A DNA stretch of 64,000 nucleotides, from positions 4,943,853 through 5,007,852 of the forward strand of contig NC_084768.1 of assembly GCF_028858725.1 (NCBI RefSeq). The letters run 5' to 3'. The stretch's first letter is position 1. Every line of letters starts with the position of its first letter. The position numbers and the translations under genes were made by a program. Source of the DNA: Colius striatus. Taxonomy: Eukaryota; Chordata; Aves; Coliiformes; Coliidae. Shown piece by piece: positions 62,886 through 64,000 of this stretch. A model generated the notes under the pieces. It had not been told where the DNA came from, ran no database searches, and was given only the letters and a program-made list of their open reading frames with translations.

Positions 62886-64000
62886 ACCATCTCCATCAGA
62901 CATTTGCTTTGGCACTACCAAGGCTGTGGCTTTGGCATCTCATAGTCAGGCAGAATTCTTAATTTTAGCTTCCCAGAACTTGCTACACAATTTATTTTTA
63001 AAAGGAAGCCATAAATTGTTGCAATTATCTAAAAATGCATTGATTGCATATATAATAAAGCAACCACTATCCATTGGTAAGGACTAATTAGTATGATAAT
63101 TAGCATTGCACTCTGTGCCTCATAAACAAAGGATGAATTACAAGTTTCAGTTCTCAGCATCCTAATGACTGTGGCACAGTCCACAGAGTGGAAAATAATT
63201 GAAGGAAATATGACACACAGTTCCACGATGACATAATTACAAGCCTTAATAAGAAAGGTTTTCTGGAGAGAGGCTTTGTAGATACCACAGGAACTCAGCT
63301 GAGTGTTTGTCACAGCTTATGACTTTATCTGCTCTAAATGTATAACTACCTTTCATTCCTGTCTCAGAAATTCAAGACTCCAATGCCCTTCTTTGTTCAT
63401 TGTTTGATTTTGGCAGTAGCTTGCTATCACCAAACTCACAAAGGCAGCAGATGACTTTGCAGGAGCACTAGATCATCTTCACTGTACAAAGAGCATCACC
63501 AGGTATTTCTGCACCCACTTAAGTTGTGGAAGGACTATAAGGAAGCTCCAAAGTTGAGAGAAGTAGCAGGGAGGGCTTTCTCCTGAACAGCATTTTACAT
63601 GACAGCAGGTCCTTGTGTCCTTCATTTGGAGAGTGCAGGTTCAATGCTGGTCTTCTCAGATTTTGGCCAAGGACATCTGGAAACATCTTATCCCAGATGC
63701 AGATTATAGCAGCTACAGCAATGCAAAACTTCCCTTATTATGTGTATTGACCAGCCTGGATCAGAGTTCCTAGTGCTAGTCATTCACCATAAATCCAATT
63801 GTGCTAGTGCCACGACTAAATTCCATGCGAGTCACTTCCAGCCCCTTCAGACATCTCAGCTGTTTGCAGAAAACTTTTTAGATCTTCAAAGACAGCAAAA
63901 ATAACTTTAAATTATTTCTCTTTTACTACACAATCCTTAAATCCACTTGCATTCATTCTTTGATCTAGACTTTCTCCCTGTGCAGTACAACCCAGGGGGT
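62886..64000. other. Flanking sequence upstream of ODF2L, no gene recognised
   Basis: A+T-rich, no convincing exon, repeat or island. In mammals the CLCA genes lie on this side of ODF2L, to my recollection, but no CLCA coding sequence was seen here. Confidence 0.5.

Noticed and set aside
1..64000. A novel multi-gene system, CRISPR array, tRNA or rRNA genes
   Set aside because: I looked on both strands and found none. The window is an ordinary avian locus with one clear gene, an orphan exon and retroelement remnants.

Overview
The window looks like nuclear DNA of a bird, most likely a neognath. It has fragments of the avian/sauropsid LINE CR1 whose 3' ends carry the diagnostic ATTCTATGATTCTATG tail, and a solo LTR of avian ERVL-like type. 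The background is A+T-rich and is broken by two CpG islands, with small exons in consensus splice contexts. Nothing prokaryotic is present, and the species cannot be read from the sequence.

One gene is clearly identifiable. ODF2L (outer dense fiber protein 2-like, also called BCAP) lies on the minus strand from a CpG-island promoter near 61.3 kb to a stop codon at 40,810. I assembled 15 coding exons by hand; all junctions keep one frame and give about 645 residues, close to my recollection of the mammalian protein. The N-terminus keeps an ODF2-family pattern (VKT..VPPG and EIT) and the rest is coiled coil. One exon (58,517-58,293) and one 27-nt microexon (45,830-45,804) are less certain. Two segments expected from mammals were not found.

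Layout: 1-780 is a CpG island with no assigned gene. 781-16,200 is intergenic, with two CR1 pieces near 11.4-12.6 kb. 16,270-16,725 (minus) looks like the last coding exon of an unrecognised gene. 16,768-39,900 is intergenic, with three CR1 fragments and an A+T-rich patch. 39,956-61,300 is ODF2L, with an LTR inserted in one intron only 92 bp from an exon. 61,317-61,433 holds 29-bp tandem repeats in the ODF2L island, each carrying a GTTGCC core that matches an RFX (X-box) half-site. 62,373-62,880 is another CR1, followed by unannotated sequence.

In mammals, to my recollection, ODF2L sits between COL24A1 and the CLCA cluster. The left-hand island could therefore belong to COL24A1, but no coding sequence here supports that. 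I see no novel multi-gene system. The items most worth following up are the ODF2L promoter repeats, the GC-AG intron, the uncertain ODF2L exons, the LTR beside an exon, and the orphan exon at 16.3-16.7 kb.
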